A program made the translations under genes and the position numbers. Below, one piece after another: positions 37,731-48,590 of a stretch of 64,000 bases of DNA. This DNA comes from Trileptium ribeirensis (Eukaryota > Nematoda > Enoplea > Enoplida > Thoracostomopsidae), in contig JASANE010027801.1 in assembly GCA_030248225.1 (NCBI GenBank), forward strand, positions 1 through 64,000. The letters are read 5' to 3'. Under the pieces are notes generated by a model. It was not told where the DNA came from. It ran no database searches and saw nothing but the letters and a program-made list of their open reading frames with translations. Numbering within the stretch: position 1 is the stretch's first letter; the number at the start of each line of letters is the position of its first letter.

Positions 37731-38572
37731 TTACAACAGATGAAGCCGTCGGGTTAGGCCCGTGGCAAACGTGTCCAGCAGTTCGTCAGCAAATTTTCCC
37801 TCGGCCATTGCATTGTCAGTAAATTCGTGATGAATATATGCTGCTGCCAGGCCATTGAGACCATCTTCTCCGGTTGTAGAGCGGCGGTAATTTTTCAAGT
37901 ACGCCAGGGTCGAGAACGATCGTTCACCTTCAGCGGTGGATACCGGAAGTGTACAGAGAATATTCAAAAGGGTATTGATGTTGTCAAAAATGTCTGGATT
38001 ACATTTTTCAAAGACACTAGTGACAGATTTTTCTGTATTAATATCTTTCCAAGACGCTCTCCATAAGTCGTATTCAGCCCGTACACCTGACAATGTCGTT
38101 GTCAAATGTAGCCCATAATGAATAACCGACGGTTCTAATTGTGTCCAGCCGTACTTTGCAAAATATTGTGGTAACAACGCTGTTAAACCGGAAACTGCGG
38201 CGCGCATGCCATCAAAACGGGAATGTAGTTGTTCAATGACGCCGTCAAGGAATTCATTGAAGACGTTTAGACGAAAGTGCTCTTCCACTGTTTGGGACGG
38301 TATGTTCGATCTGTGAACTTGTCTTGACGCACATCGTGGCTTTGTGAGTGTTATATTCATTAGGCTAGCGAGGTCGTTGCATTTAGAAAACAAGTCTGAA
38401 AATGTGGACTCAGAATCATTTCTCCATAACTTAAACTTATCAACACCAAACATATATGGCAACTGTACAGCGAAATAGATGCATTTTCGTTACGTCGATC
38501 AAAATTAACTAAGCTTTCCAAATTTCTTGGATCAAGCTTGACCATAAAGTCCAACTTCCGTTCTTTAAGCTT
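37731..38572 (-). pseudogene. hAT transposase C-terminal part (ZMYM1/THAP12-like)
   Basis: A 243-codon minus-strand frame (38462-37731) is the longest non-repetitive frame in the window. It contains the hAT C-terminal dimerisation signature LPVSTAEGERSFSTLAYLKN, then GEDGLNGLAAAYIHHEF. Upstream are CASRQVHRSNIPSQ and FRLNVFNEFLDGVIEQLHSRF, as in transposases related to ZMYM1 and the 52-kDa repressor THAP12. Coding appears to continue upstream in another frame to about 38571 (KLDFMVKLDPRNLESL), implying a frameshift near 38465. The nested element then cuts it off. The role would be cut-and-paste transposition in the nucleus; this copy is very unlikely to be active. Confidence 0.85.
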
Positions 38573-38850
38573 CAGCCGTGGCTAGGGATGTGGAGGCCCC
38601 CCCCAAAACGTATGTGAGGGGCCCCCTGAAGAATACATTTTCTTGATGTAAAAAATTTAAAATACCAATGTAGATATTTTCTGCATTTCAGCAGCCTAAG
38701 TCTTGAAATTGAAACAAAATTTGTGACACCAAAAAATTTCAGGAAAAATATAAAAAATGACTGGTTACTACTCTTTGTCGGCGAAGTGGGGCCCCTCCTT
38801 GAGGCCGGCCCCCCCCTAGTGGGGGTAGGGGGGCACTAAGCACGGCCCTG
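38573..38850. mobile_element. nested small hAT-like element
   Basis: The left end is CAGCCGTGGCTAGGGATG and the right end, read inward, is CAGGGCCGTGCTTAGTGCC, which are imperfect inverted termini of a hAT type different from the host element. Both ends are followed by C/G-rich runs (GGCCCCCCCC; CCCCCCTACCCCC). It is about 278 bp and non-coding, and it lies directly upstream of the transposase remnant, so it interrupts that gene. No target duplication was found. Confidence 0.5.
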
Positions 38851-39276
38851 CGCGGTCGTTCTCCTGACGGGGTACTTCCTTAGCATCAGATAAATGAACA
38901 AATTTTAAATCGTTTTTGGGTAGTTTTTTACCCATTTTAATGTTACGGTGGTTTAGTGATGAACTCACTAGCGGATGGATGGTTTTTGGAAAACTTTTTT
39001 CTTAAACGGGAAAAACTTTTTCTTTTTCTTTAAAGCCATGTTTCCCACAAAGGGTCATACAGCATGGAATACTCACTGTAGCATCGCCAGTTTGAGCAGT
39101 TGCTGTTTCCGCACCAAGACCACAATTTCCACATTCAGACACCCTAGTTGGTTGGTTGTCTTGAGCTTGATGCAGTGCCGCTGGAAAGCCATGCTGTTAT
39201 AGTGCTGAGTTTGGATCGCTTTGGTTCTTTTCTGCTGTCCAATTAGGTAACTGGTACGAAGCCTCGTCAGATGTGC
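38851..39276 (-). pseudogene. possible N-terminal exons of the hAT transposase
   Basis: On the minus strand, 39276-39077 follows a strong acceptor (CCCCGTTTTACAG) and ends at a GTGAGT donor. One frame reads TSDEASYQLPNWTAEKNQ, then one stop, then VSECGNCGLGAETATAQTG. Further on, ATG at 38935 opens MGKKLPKNDLKFVHLSDAKE and runs to the nested element. Both look like leftover coding of the hAT gene, but I cannot match them to a family N-terminus. Confidence 0.35.
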
Positions 39277-40253
39277 CTGTAAAACGGGGCAAAAATTAGC
39301 GGTAGTACATGGTTTGGACATTACTGAACACGCTGTTGGCATTACGAACGTTTTTTAGTTGTTCGTTACCTGAGATGGAGCAACTGACCACTAGTAAATG
39401 CGTCCCTATTAATTTTATTGGTTAGAGCGTAGACCGCAGTACCTAGCCGATAGCCACAACAAATAAGCTAAAACAAACTCTAGATAATCATAAACGATAC
39501 ATATCCATTGGTCGACATCTGTGAGAGTAGTAATTGGCTCCGCAGAAGCATGAAACGGCGATCCTAGAGGATTGAATCACATAAATTTACTTCCCGGCCG
39601 AGGGAGGAGGCGCTGCATTTCTGGCGTAACCATCTTTCCCTACGCAGGCTAAGAAGCCGAGATCTCAGCATAACCCATGGCCCCTGACATCTTGTATTGC
39701 CTTAAAGGGATGATAGTACTCAGATATAGCACCAGAGAGATGTAAAGTTTTCGAATTGGAAATACGACCACGCACTGAGCTGCCCGCCGTTCTTAACGCG
39801 CGGAGTGGTTTCCTATAAATAGTACTGGCTACATTGCTGTAAGAAATTCAAATATAAAAAATAGGAGTATAAATTTGCTGTCAGGATATGTTCTTAAATT
39901 CCAGCATTGTTAAACATATATTTTGTAAAAAAAATATCAGAAAAATTAGAAAAGTATAAATTTTCCTTATGTCATGTAATATTAGTTATTAAATTCCGCT
40001 AACCTGGGACATCAGCTCCCTCAGGCAATGAATTGGATATATTTGAACTAGAAGACGCAGACCGTTTCTTTTTGTAGAGCGTATTTGACTGTGAGTATGA
40101 CGAAAATTAACTTGAATTCAAAAACAGTATCATTTAACGTAACGTAATCTATAAAGGTAGCTAAACAAACTAAGCGCGCAAGCCACTTCTTCGCTAGCTA
40201 CTATTTGTACTTATTTAGCCAAATTATAGCGAGCGCGCTAAAAATGTATTTTT
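39277..40253. other. 5' part of the hAT element, no gene seen
   Basis: Non-coding DNA inside the hAT element. It holds a more GC-rich patch at about 39590-39700 (CCCGGCCGAGGGAGGAGG, GAAGCCGAGATCTCAGC) and AT-rich DNA otherwise. It could contain the transposase promoter and first intron. No motif supports an exact place. Confidence 0.4.
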
Positions 40254-40489
40254 GTGTATAGAAATACAACTCCACCTAGTTCCAATGGGGGGGGGCGCAC
40301 GCACCCTGCGCCCCCCCTGCGTACGCCAGTGGATGTTACCCAAAGCCAGGTCGATTTCATAGCACCCCACACAAAGAAAGACATGGCCGCTCTGCTCAAT
40401 ATGAAGAAGGAGAACGCGGTGTCTACGATCCCACAGGTACTATCTCAGCCAATAAATACCATATTAGTAAACACTACCTGGTGAATTTA

Positions 40490-43110
40490 AGTCGACAAAG
40501 TTGCCAGAATTCTTTAGCAAAGACCTTGGCGTATGGTTTGATCCAGTGTAACGAATCGTGGTATTGTTACAGAACAGTTACCACACAATCAAAGCAAGCG
40601 TAATCGCTTTCATACGAGAGTGGCGAAAGAAATTTGCGACATTTAATTGGCCGAACCACACAACCGTGAACGAAAACCGTCGGTCGCGTTAGTAATTTTC
40701 AAAGGCTTGTGCCCAACAACCAACAACGACGATATCGTTCTATCAGAACTCGATTCTCGAAATGCTACCAAAATCGGTAGCGTATGGTTCTGCCCCGTCA
40801 GAGCTCCGGGTGGAGCAGATTGGCGGAAACAGCCCATCGCGTGATGAAACAAGTGATTCAATGTGGCATAATCCGCACCATGGAGGCTTAGGCAAAACGT
40901 TACTCGCCCTGCGAGATGCAACAGATGAAAGGTCGCATGGATGAAATGTGCGCAGTGATCAAACGATGGCAAATTTGATGCAAACCAAATCAAAGCCACA
41001 ATCACTACTTCGTTCGCATTCGTGTTCGTCATTTCCGTAAACGGTCCAGTCACTGTCATGTGGATTCCAGCACAACGGCACAATGGTATGGTCACAATCA
41101 AATTAGCAATCCGGCATACAAATGCTGCAGTCCTTACCAATGGTCCTGTCAAAATCAAGAGAATAAGGAAACGCTTCGTCCTCCCACCGACAGCTGACGG
41201 AGTGAACGCACGTATCGCCGCTGATCCTTTGGAAACCGTTTTTATCGACACCGGCAGAGACCAGCGTTTGCTACCTTTCTGCTTCGCGTCCCAGAAATTG
41301 AACAAGAGCCTCAATGTAGCATCTCGTTTAGCCTCCAGTCAAAAACGATAGAAACCAAACGCTAACGCTACATCCAAATCAAAATCGAGGGCATAAAAAT
41401 TGTTTCTGTTGGCGAATCGCTGTAACGCACGTAACACAGCCGATCTTCAAGTATACCACTTTAAGGTATTGTCAATCGATTGTGGCCAAAACGACATTTT
41501 CCCGTCCAATCGGTTAATACAGTCGATAAAACAAAATCAAATGAATCAAACAAGCGATCAATCTGCTGAAACCGAAACTCGCGATCGCAATTCTGCCATA
41601 AAACCACCCAGTCGAGCACCACCCCACTACCCCAGGAATCACTTGTGTTTTGTCAGACCACAACGGTTATCAGAGTAAATCAAGTCGTATATTATTTTAA
41701 CCAAGTCGAGCACGACGGCATAGTCAAACAGATCGAATCCTCTGAGTAACACTACTTCCGTTAACGCAAAGACTTATGACAAAATTTGACAGAGGGATAA
41801 GTATCACTATCTCAAGTTGCTCCACGGTGTCCAATCGGTACCTGATGCCAAACCTCAAAAACAAAAGCAACGAGTGCGATGGATTGAGCGTTTTCAGCAA
41901 ATTTAACTGCGAAATTTTTTAATCATTCGATGAGTTTACTAAGTAGCCGCCGACGACTTAAAGAAAACGGTTATCACAACCCGTTCGGGTTGGTCATGTA
42001 CAATAGCATGCCGTTCGATTTACGAAACACACTGTAAGCACTCCAGTACTTGGCGGACCACATCTTCCGAAATATGCTGTTTGTCAAGGAATATGTAGAC
42101 GGCATTTTGGTAGCAAGAAAGGATGCCGATGTGGAAATTTTCCATGCATGAAGTTTTACATAAATCACGCAAACACGACCTTGAGCTCAAAGGAACCAAA
42201 CGCTAATTCCCCCCAATCAATGGTTGAACTCGTTCGGCGCAGAAGTCTCAACAGATGGCACCTGCCCGCTTGCTCGAAAATTCAGGAAGTCTGCGATTTC
42301 CCACAGGCAGCCACAAATAGTAGAGTAAACTAGGTATGTGCGGATTCAAACAGTGATTCGTCGCCAATTACTCGCATATCGCATGCACAGCCACCGACCA
42401 AATTTGTCAAATAAACGATGTCTCAATCAATTGAAATAAACCAAACAGTTATATAATCATTCGAGGCTTCAAAAACGTCATCGCTCCGCGACCAATGCAA
42501 AAAGAGCAATAGCTGCCTCACGAATGATGCTTCGAACCTTTCAGCTGGAGCAGTTCTTCATCAGTACCACAACGGAACACTGCAGCCAATCGCATTCTGT
42601 AACCATAAATTCAGACACCAAACGCAAGAAATCGACATTTGATAGTGAGTTCCTGGCAATATTACTGGCGCGCAAACATCTGTACTGGCTCATCGGCCAT
42701 CCGTTCACTGCATTAACCGATCACTAGTCGCTGGACGCCTGTTTCAATCTCAAGAATCCGGGTCATCACATATTTCGAAGTTTAACGTAACGGTACAGCA
42801 CGTTTCGAGATCAGACTTGTTTCTGATTGTCTATCCCAAAACCTCGTTTCAACAATCGATTCAATGCCGTCTATCGACGATATCGCATACGGACAGGAGA
42901 ACGACACAAGACTCAGGTATTCTTGGCAAAAACCACGTTACTGGTGCAAAGTCAACAACTAAGAATATTGTATAATACTACAGCAAACATTCAGCAAGTG
43001 TACGTCTGAGAATCTTCTTCGATAAAACGTGTTCAAAAATTTTTTTCACAGCCTCTCGCATGCAAGCTACCGACCAACACTGTCAATGATTGGCCATTCG
43101 AGCCCAAGTA
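40490..43110 (+). pseudogene. decayed Ty3/Gypsy gag-pol remnant
   Basis: In order along the plus strand are Gag-like coding from about 40500, then a nucleocapsid-like segment (about 41070-41160) where the usual cysteines are partly lost. An aspartic protease motif follows (FIDTGRDQRLLP, about 41245-41275). Next is a reverse transcriptase part (about 41960-42150) with MPFDLRN and a degenerate catalytic box, YVDGILVA, in place of YxDD. RNase H is at about 42520-42730 (STFDSEFLAI, HPFTALTDH). A short integrase N-terminal, zinc-binding-like stretch ends near 43100. Frames shift repeatedly and stops occur throughout. The integrase core is missing and no LTR pair was found. It is dead, and begins just past the right end of the hAT element. 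Confidence 0.8.
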
Positions 43111-43119
43111 CCCATGAGA

Positions 43120-43300
43120 GGCTTCCTAAATTCTGGGAATTTCAAAAAATAAAAATTCTCAAATTCCGGAAATTATATAAAAAAACTAAATTCCAGAATT
43201 CCCAAATTCCGAGGATATTTAAATTCCAAATTTCTCAAATTCACAGATCTCTGAGTTCCCAAAATTCTGCAAATCTCAGAACATCCGTGTTCCTTAAGGC
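43120..43300. repeat. AAATTC-rich degenerate simple repeat
   Basis: A run of imperfect AAATTCCNAAATTCTC words (about 43133-43275) begins exactly where recognisable Gypsy integrase sequence stops. It is probably a low-complexity tract or the site of the truncation. Confidence 0.55.
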
Positions 43301-44450
43301 TGCTTCGAAATATAGTTAAGCCATTGCCCAATACCGTGACCAGGTCGTCGGGTCACCAGAAGCGACAAAGCGCATAAATGGTCCCATATCTGTTGATTTT
43401 AACCGACATTCTTTGGATTGTGGATTCTCTGGAAACAGTCCAAAGTCAGTAACATTAAATTTGTGAAACACACATTAGCTGGTGAAGTATCAGCTAAGCA
43501 CATTTTCTGATTTATTTATTTAATTATTCGTATAGTTGCAAATGTTTGACGATTTTGTGGGTGACATGCGCTGCGTTTTTCCTCTGTTTTTGTTTAGTTC
43601 CACACATGTCAGTCTGTTCCACTACATTAACACAATACGACAGACCTTCAGTCGATGATATGCTGCTCCGATTTATATCTTTAGTTTAATTCTGCAGTTT
43701 GTAAGAGCAACATATTCACAATAATATTTATTTTGTTAATGTTTCGCATGATACCAAAACCAATTGTAAGGTACTTCGTTGGCTACACAAAATTTTACCA
43801 TATACTAAAGCGACTGCCAAAATTTGAATAAATTATATATTTACAACCTAAATCATATTCTAGACCACACGCAGACCTCCAAATCGCGATAAAGGCTTAA
43901 AATTTCATGCGGCACTTGGGTACGTGTTAAAATTGTTCATTTAAATCTATGCATTGACTGATTATTAATATTTTAAACAGTATCAGAAAATATAATGAAA
44001 AACAGCACATCAAAATTGCACGATTTTAGATTTGACTTTAGAGCTTTCACTTTGTTGTTTTCAAATCCTTTTTCAGAAATGATTTCGGAAACATTTCTCA
44101 TATATTTTACTCGTGCTTTATAAATATTATTTACCCCTACTCTCCCTCCAAGGCCACTGGTTTGTCCCCCCAACCCCAAAATCCGACAGACCTTTGACAC
44201 CTATGCTCTGAATCTAGTAAAACTGCCCAATAAAGGCATTTGCATAAAATGTCGATACTTCTACGCTGGATTCTACAAAACAGATGTTACAAAATAGTAA
44301 TGTTGTACTACATTTTTATATCCAAAGGATCAGTTTTTAAACTACAGAGCTAACTGTTTCTGCTTGGCTGTTAGTATACTATGCTCAAAAACATATTTGT
44401 TAGATGGTTGAATGAAGTTTGCTACACCAACAGTCAGCTACAGACCAAGT
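43301..44450. other. AT-rich DNA left of the palindrome, no gene seen
   Basis: No supportable frame. The first part (43325-43500) has slightly higher GC and might be a leftover tail of the Gypsy element. The stretch at 44135-44200 has short C-rich words, and the remainder is AT-rich. Confidence 0.4.
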
Positions 44451-44470
44451 GATTAAACTGTGACGGGGCT
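44451..44470 (+). repeat. 20-bp direct repeat at left palindrome end
   Basis: GATTAAACTGTGACGGGGCT overlaps the outer edge of the left arm. It recurs in the same orientation at 55124-55144, about 215 bp beyond the right arm, with one extra G. CCAA also precedes both copies at about the same distance. Confidence 0.75.
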
Positions 44471-44559
44471 AGTAGTACGGTGTGTATTAAAAATGTCTTA
44501 TAAAAAGAGCATGAAACATTTGCTTTTGGAATGTAAGTTTTCTGAACATCATTTCTGTT

Positions 44560-44930
44560 TTAGTTACGCACACGTTGTTCTTTAAGCAAAACATAGGTCA
44601 CGGGAATATTTGGCAAACAAAATAAATTGTCCGCGTGGGAAAGGATTTGCTGGCCTTGCACTAGATGTAGTTTAAATCCAAGCGAAAAATCTTTGCTTGG
44701 CTTCTTATAAATAGAGCATGAAACATTTGCTTTTGGAATAGAAGTTTTCTGAACATCATTTCCGTTTGAGTCAAGCACACGTTGTTCTTTAGCAAAAAAT
44801 AGATCACTGGAATATTCATTCGGCAAACAAAATAAATTGTTCGCGTGGGAAAGGATTTGCTGGCCTTGCACGAGCTGTAGTTAAAATCCAAGCGCAAAAT
44901 CTTTGCTTGGCTGCATAGTAAACCTGTATT
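44560..44930 (-). repeat. 210-bp tandem duplication with coding-like frame (left arm)
   Basis: Two head-to-tail units, each starting (minus strand) CCAAGCAAAGATTTT. One minus-strand frame stays open through much of both units, giving repeated text such as PSKDFSLGF, QGQQILSHANNLFCLPN and IPKANVSCSIYK. The first unit has a stop after SLGF, so a full-length product is not possible from that frame. The same pair is mirrored in the right arm. The function and family are unknown. Confidence 0.55.
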
Positions 44931-45632
44931 TACGTAAAAACCCAATTCGTCTCGCAATATTAACTGCAAAATCCGTGTAATGTGAAAACTAAGCCAAAGA
45001 AAAGAGCGATGGAATCCAACTTTGCCTAGTATACATTATGGGAATTAATTCCGTCGTAAGTGTCCATCTATAAACACACGGGCGTTGTCGTCTACAGCAA
45101 GGATAGTACACAATCCAAGATGAGTATGGTGGGCGGACTATATAACTATTAATTTCGTTGCGTCTGCTTAGAAGACTAATTTGACTCCATAAACCTAAGC
45201 GAACACTACAGTAGCCATTTACTAAAACTAGGTATATGTAAAAATTATTTAAAATGGCAACACAGCAAACATATAACCCAACTTTTCAAATTTCCAAGAA
45301 TGTAAAAATTTCAGTTAACTTCGTGAATCTATATAGGATATTATCGAAACATAATGGTCCTAGCAGTAGCAGAGACGCCTTCTAAATATTGGAGCTATGC
45401 AAAGTTTAGAATTTAATTTTTCAACCAGCTATAGAAATTATTTGAAGGTGCGTCATGGGAGATGGCAGAAAGACATAATGTCGAATACAATAGCGAGAAA
45501 CATATAAATAATTTCGTAGTATAAGAAAAGGCCGGATATTATTGAGAGTATAACAATAATTCAAAATTGATACAATATTTAGCATAGAATCTTGACATTG
45601 TGCTTCATATAACAACGGGTATCAGCCTTATG

Positions 45633-46041
45633 CTACGAGATTTTGGCGATGAGTATCCCCGACGTACGGCGCTCCTTCATCCTACTTTCGTCAAAGATAT
45701 GGAAATTTTTATCGCCTGTGTAAGACGAGAGATTATAGTTTTTATAATCCTGGAGATGTATTTTAGTTTGCCAGCTATGAGTTTTCATTACAATACAATA
45801 ATTGAGACTGCAAACCAGGATTTGAGCGAATCGTTAATCTAAGAGACAGAAAAAATGCTGACTGACGTTTCCCCACAAAATGTAGCTTACCGGTGAACAT
45901 ACATTGAGCATCAGTGCCTTTATTAGTTTGCGAATGAGTTATGTCCACGTCTGACGAGTATAGAGCTATCGAAGCACAAGAAATTGATATCAAAGTAGTC
46001 AACAATCCAGTGATGTTTCCGACCGCCTGCGGTTGAGGCAT
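45633..46041 (-). CDS. candidate two-exon small membrane protein (left arm)
   Basis: Exon 1 (46041-45891) starts with ATG (MPQPQAVGNITG). It has one hydrophobic segment (LLTTLISISCASIALYSS) and then a polar stretch with a cysteine, ending in phase 1 at a consensus donor, CCG/GTAAGC. A 175-bp intron ends in CTCTCGTCTTACACAG. Exon 2 (45715-45633) continues in phase with DKNFHIFDESRMKERRTSG and stops at TAG. The product would be about 77 residues with one membrane-spanning helix. Good splice signals and a phase match support it; no family is recognised. The mirrored copy in the right arm has a frameshift. Confidence 0.38.
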
Positions 46042-46469
46042 AATATTTATATATTAGTAAAACAGACCTGAACATCAACTGGTAAGAGTATTATTTTGTT
46101 GAAAATTGAAATTTCATCTTATGAGATTATTTGAAAATGAATTAAGCAAGCATTTTACTCACATCTATATATGTATATATGTGGTCTCTGTGTGAGTTTT
46201 ATATTATGCAGCAATAGTAATTACATAACTAAATGTTTTTGATTATTGGATTACCAGTGGTTCCTGTTTCTGAATACCGCCTTGATACGCAAAATTTTTG
46301 AAAATTTTCCTTTTCTGTATATTTGAGCTGATTCGAACTATGTAAATCTCAGCGAAATCGGGATATGGGTTAAGGTGCAACGGCAATTTATGTTGATGCT
46401 CAAGTCTAAGCTCAAGCATTAGCCAAAATTGTCGAACCATATATTCAGTTGATTTTTCCAGCATTAAAC

Positions 46470-47340
46470 CCAGCTCGTGTCGGTGCGGCTCGAGTACTAT
46501 ATATAAAATTTATAAATTTATCGTGACAAAAATTTCAAAAAATTTTCTGGTAACCAGAGGAGAACACAGAAAATCCGAAAAAATCTAATCATAAGTATGG
46601 CCGAAATGAACATTTCCGAACCCAATGCGGGTTTTCTCCTTTACCCCTCCCAGGCCGAGATTGGTCAATTTTGGATATACAGTGATAATTTTTGTACCTT
46701 TCGACTCAGCTAGACGAACTGGTTCGGAAAATATCCATTTCGACCAGTTTTATAACAAAGGTTTTTTTCGATTTTTTGGCTCCCAATATATCCAAAATTT
46801 CAAAAAAGAAATTTATCAATGAATGCATCATTTTATATATCACTCGAACCGCACGGACGAGCTGAGTCGAATAATTTAAATGCCCGTAGCCGGGGTATTA
46901 GCTATGGAGTTACTGCCATTTATGTTTAAGCCTAAGCTTAAGCGTTAGGGTAACCGTAGCTCTTTAACCAACGAGCCGTTTGCGGTGATTCGACTTAGCT
47001 CGTTAACGCTATTTGAATGGTATAGAAAATGTTGCATCTATCGAGAAAAAAATTTTGCAAAATTGTTGGAAAAAGTAGAACCAAAAAAAATCGAAAAAAT
47101 AGTCAAGAAACTGTGCGAAATGGATATTTTCTAGAGCAGCTCGTCGAGCTAAGTCAAATGGTACCACGATTATCGCACTGTATCTTCAAAATCGACAAAT
47201 TTTGATGGGAGCGTTGGGCTAAAGGCAAAGACCTCCAAACTCGTCGAACTGAGCCGAATGATGCCAAAATTAACGTTGTGCCTTTGAAATTGATTATTTA
47301 TCGGCTGGGAGATTCTGAGAAAGCTCACAATGATTATTTT
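46470..47340. mobile_element. foldback-family DNA within the left arm
   Basis: It carries the phrases of the foldback family: GTACCTTTCGACTCAGCTAG, GCCTAAGCTTAAGCG (46931-46945), GCTCGTCGAGCTAAGTC and GCACTGTATCTTCAAAATCG. The halves at about 46560-46800 and 47010-47230 are imperfect reverse complements around the AAGCCTAAGCTTAAGC core, giving a small palindrome inside the large one. Confidence 0.6.
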
Positions 47341-47844
47341 AATACAACTCGAAGCTGATGCTAATTTGTGTTAATTTTTCCTTTTATGACATTTGCTAAG
47401 TTTTTCGTATCAGCCAACAATTATACATCTTGTTTCAAAGGCGCACAACAGGTAACAGAATCTTATAGATGCCATGCATGTCAACGTATAGAATGGACAT
47501 TACTATGATACATAATAGCACTAAATACGACATTACTCTTGAGAACCAGAAGTCATGTCATAAAATAATATTACCAAAGTGTCAGAGTTTCGGCCATCGC
47601 TGCGATTAGGTCGCTTAGAATAAATCAAGGTCCGATCCAGTGGTAATCATAGGCTCAATCCTCCCCACCGGGGTGGAGGTGTTTTAAATTTCTAATGTTT
47701 TGGGGTAGCAAAATTTTTCTTAATTTATCTAATTTTCGCCAAGTTTGACAAATTATTTTCCGAATTTGGCCTATTTTTCCCCAATTTTTGCTACTTTTCC
47801 ACCAATTTGCATATTTCTCCTTACTTTGCTAAATTTTCCGAAGG
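47341..47844. other. arm DNA before the minisatellite
   Basis: AT-rich DNA with a T-rich tract of loosely repeated TTTTCCNNAATTT words (47700-47840) leading into the minisatellite. At about 47635-47670 is GATCCAGTGGTAATCATAGG, followed by a B-box-like CTCAATCC (GTCGAATCC on the other arm), a possible tRNA-related fragment. Confidence 0.45.
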
Positions 47845-48590
47845 TGCGGAGGGGGGGGGCGGGGGCGCGGTGCCTCGGAGCGGGGGCGCGGTGCCTCGGA
47901 GCGGGGGCGCGGTGCCGGGGAGGGGGGGCGCGGGGCCGGGGAGCGGGGGCGCGGTGCCTCGGAGCGGGGGCGCGGTGCCTCGGAGCGGGGGCGCGGTGCC
48001 TCGGAGCGGGGGCGCGGTGCCTCGGAGCGGGGGCGCGGTGCCTCGGAGCGGGGGTGTGGTGCCTCGGAGCGGGGACGCGGTGCCTCGGAGCGGGGACGCG
48101 GTGCCTCGGAGCGGGGGCGCGGTGCCTCGGAGCGGGGGCGCGGTGCCCTCGGTGCGGGGGCGCGGTGCCTCGGAGCGGGGGCGCGGGGCCTCGAAGCGGG
48201 GGCGCGGTGCCTCGGAGCGGGGGCGCAGTACCTCAAAGCGGGGGCGCGGTACCTCAAAGCGGGGGCGAGGTACCTCAAAGCGGGGGCGCGGTGCCTCGGA
48301 GCAGTGGCGCGGTGGATCGGAGCGGGGGCGCGGTGCCTCGGAGCGGGGGCGCGGTGCCTCGGAGCGGGGGAGCGGTGCCTCGGAGCGGGGGCGCGGTGCC
48401 TCGGAGCGGGGGCGCGGTGCCTCGGAGCGGGGGCGCGGTGCCTCGAGCGGGGACGCAGTGCCTCGGAGCGGGGGCGCGGTGCCGCGGTGCCTCGGAGCGG
48501 GGACGCGGTGCCGCGGTGCCTCGGAGCGGGGACGCGGTGCCTAGGAGCGGGTGCGCGGTGGTTCGGAGCGGGGGCGCGTCGCGTGGGGCC
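47845..48590 (+). repeat. G-rich 21-bp minisatellite (left arm)
   Basis: Roughly 34 units of the 21-bp phrase GGTGCCTCGGAGCGGGGGCG plus C. Variants change the G run (GGGGACGC), the CGGAG word (CAAAG) or drop bases. Nearly all units carry a run of four or five Gs, so the plus strand is G-rich. Because 21 is a multiple of three, all frames stay open and give long artefactual seven-residue repeats (GAVPRSG, RCLGAGA). I do not consider these proteins. Confidence 0.95.

Larger units (their letters stand above)
37357..40331 (-). mobile_element. hAT-superfamily DNA transposon, decayed
   Basis: The left end is CAGGGGCGTACGCAGG followed by a G run. The right end, read inward, is CACTGGCGTACGCAGG followed by a G run. 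These are 16-bp imperfect terminal inverted repeats of the hAT type. The element encloses a minus-strand hAT transposase. I could not match an 8-bp target duplication (GCTGACAA on the left, GATGTTAC on the right), so the ends may be slightly off or the duplication lost. A smaller element is nested inside. Confidence 0.7.

Noticed and set aside
40643..41314. 223-codon minus-strand frame
   Set aside because: It lies antisense to the Gypsy Gag-protease region, whose plus-strand motifs explain the sequence.
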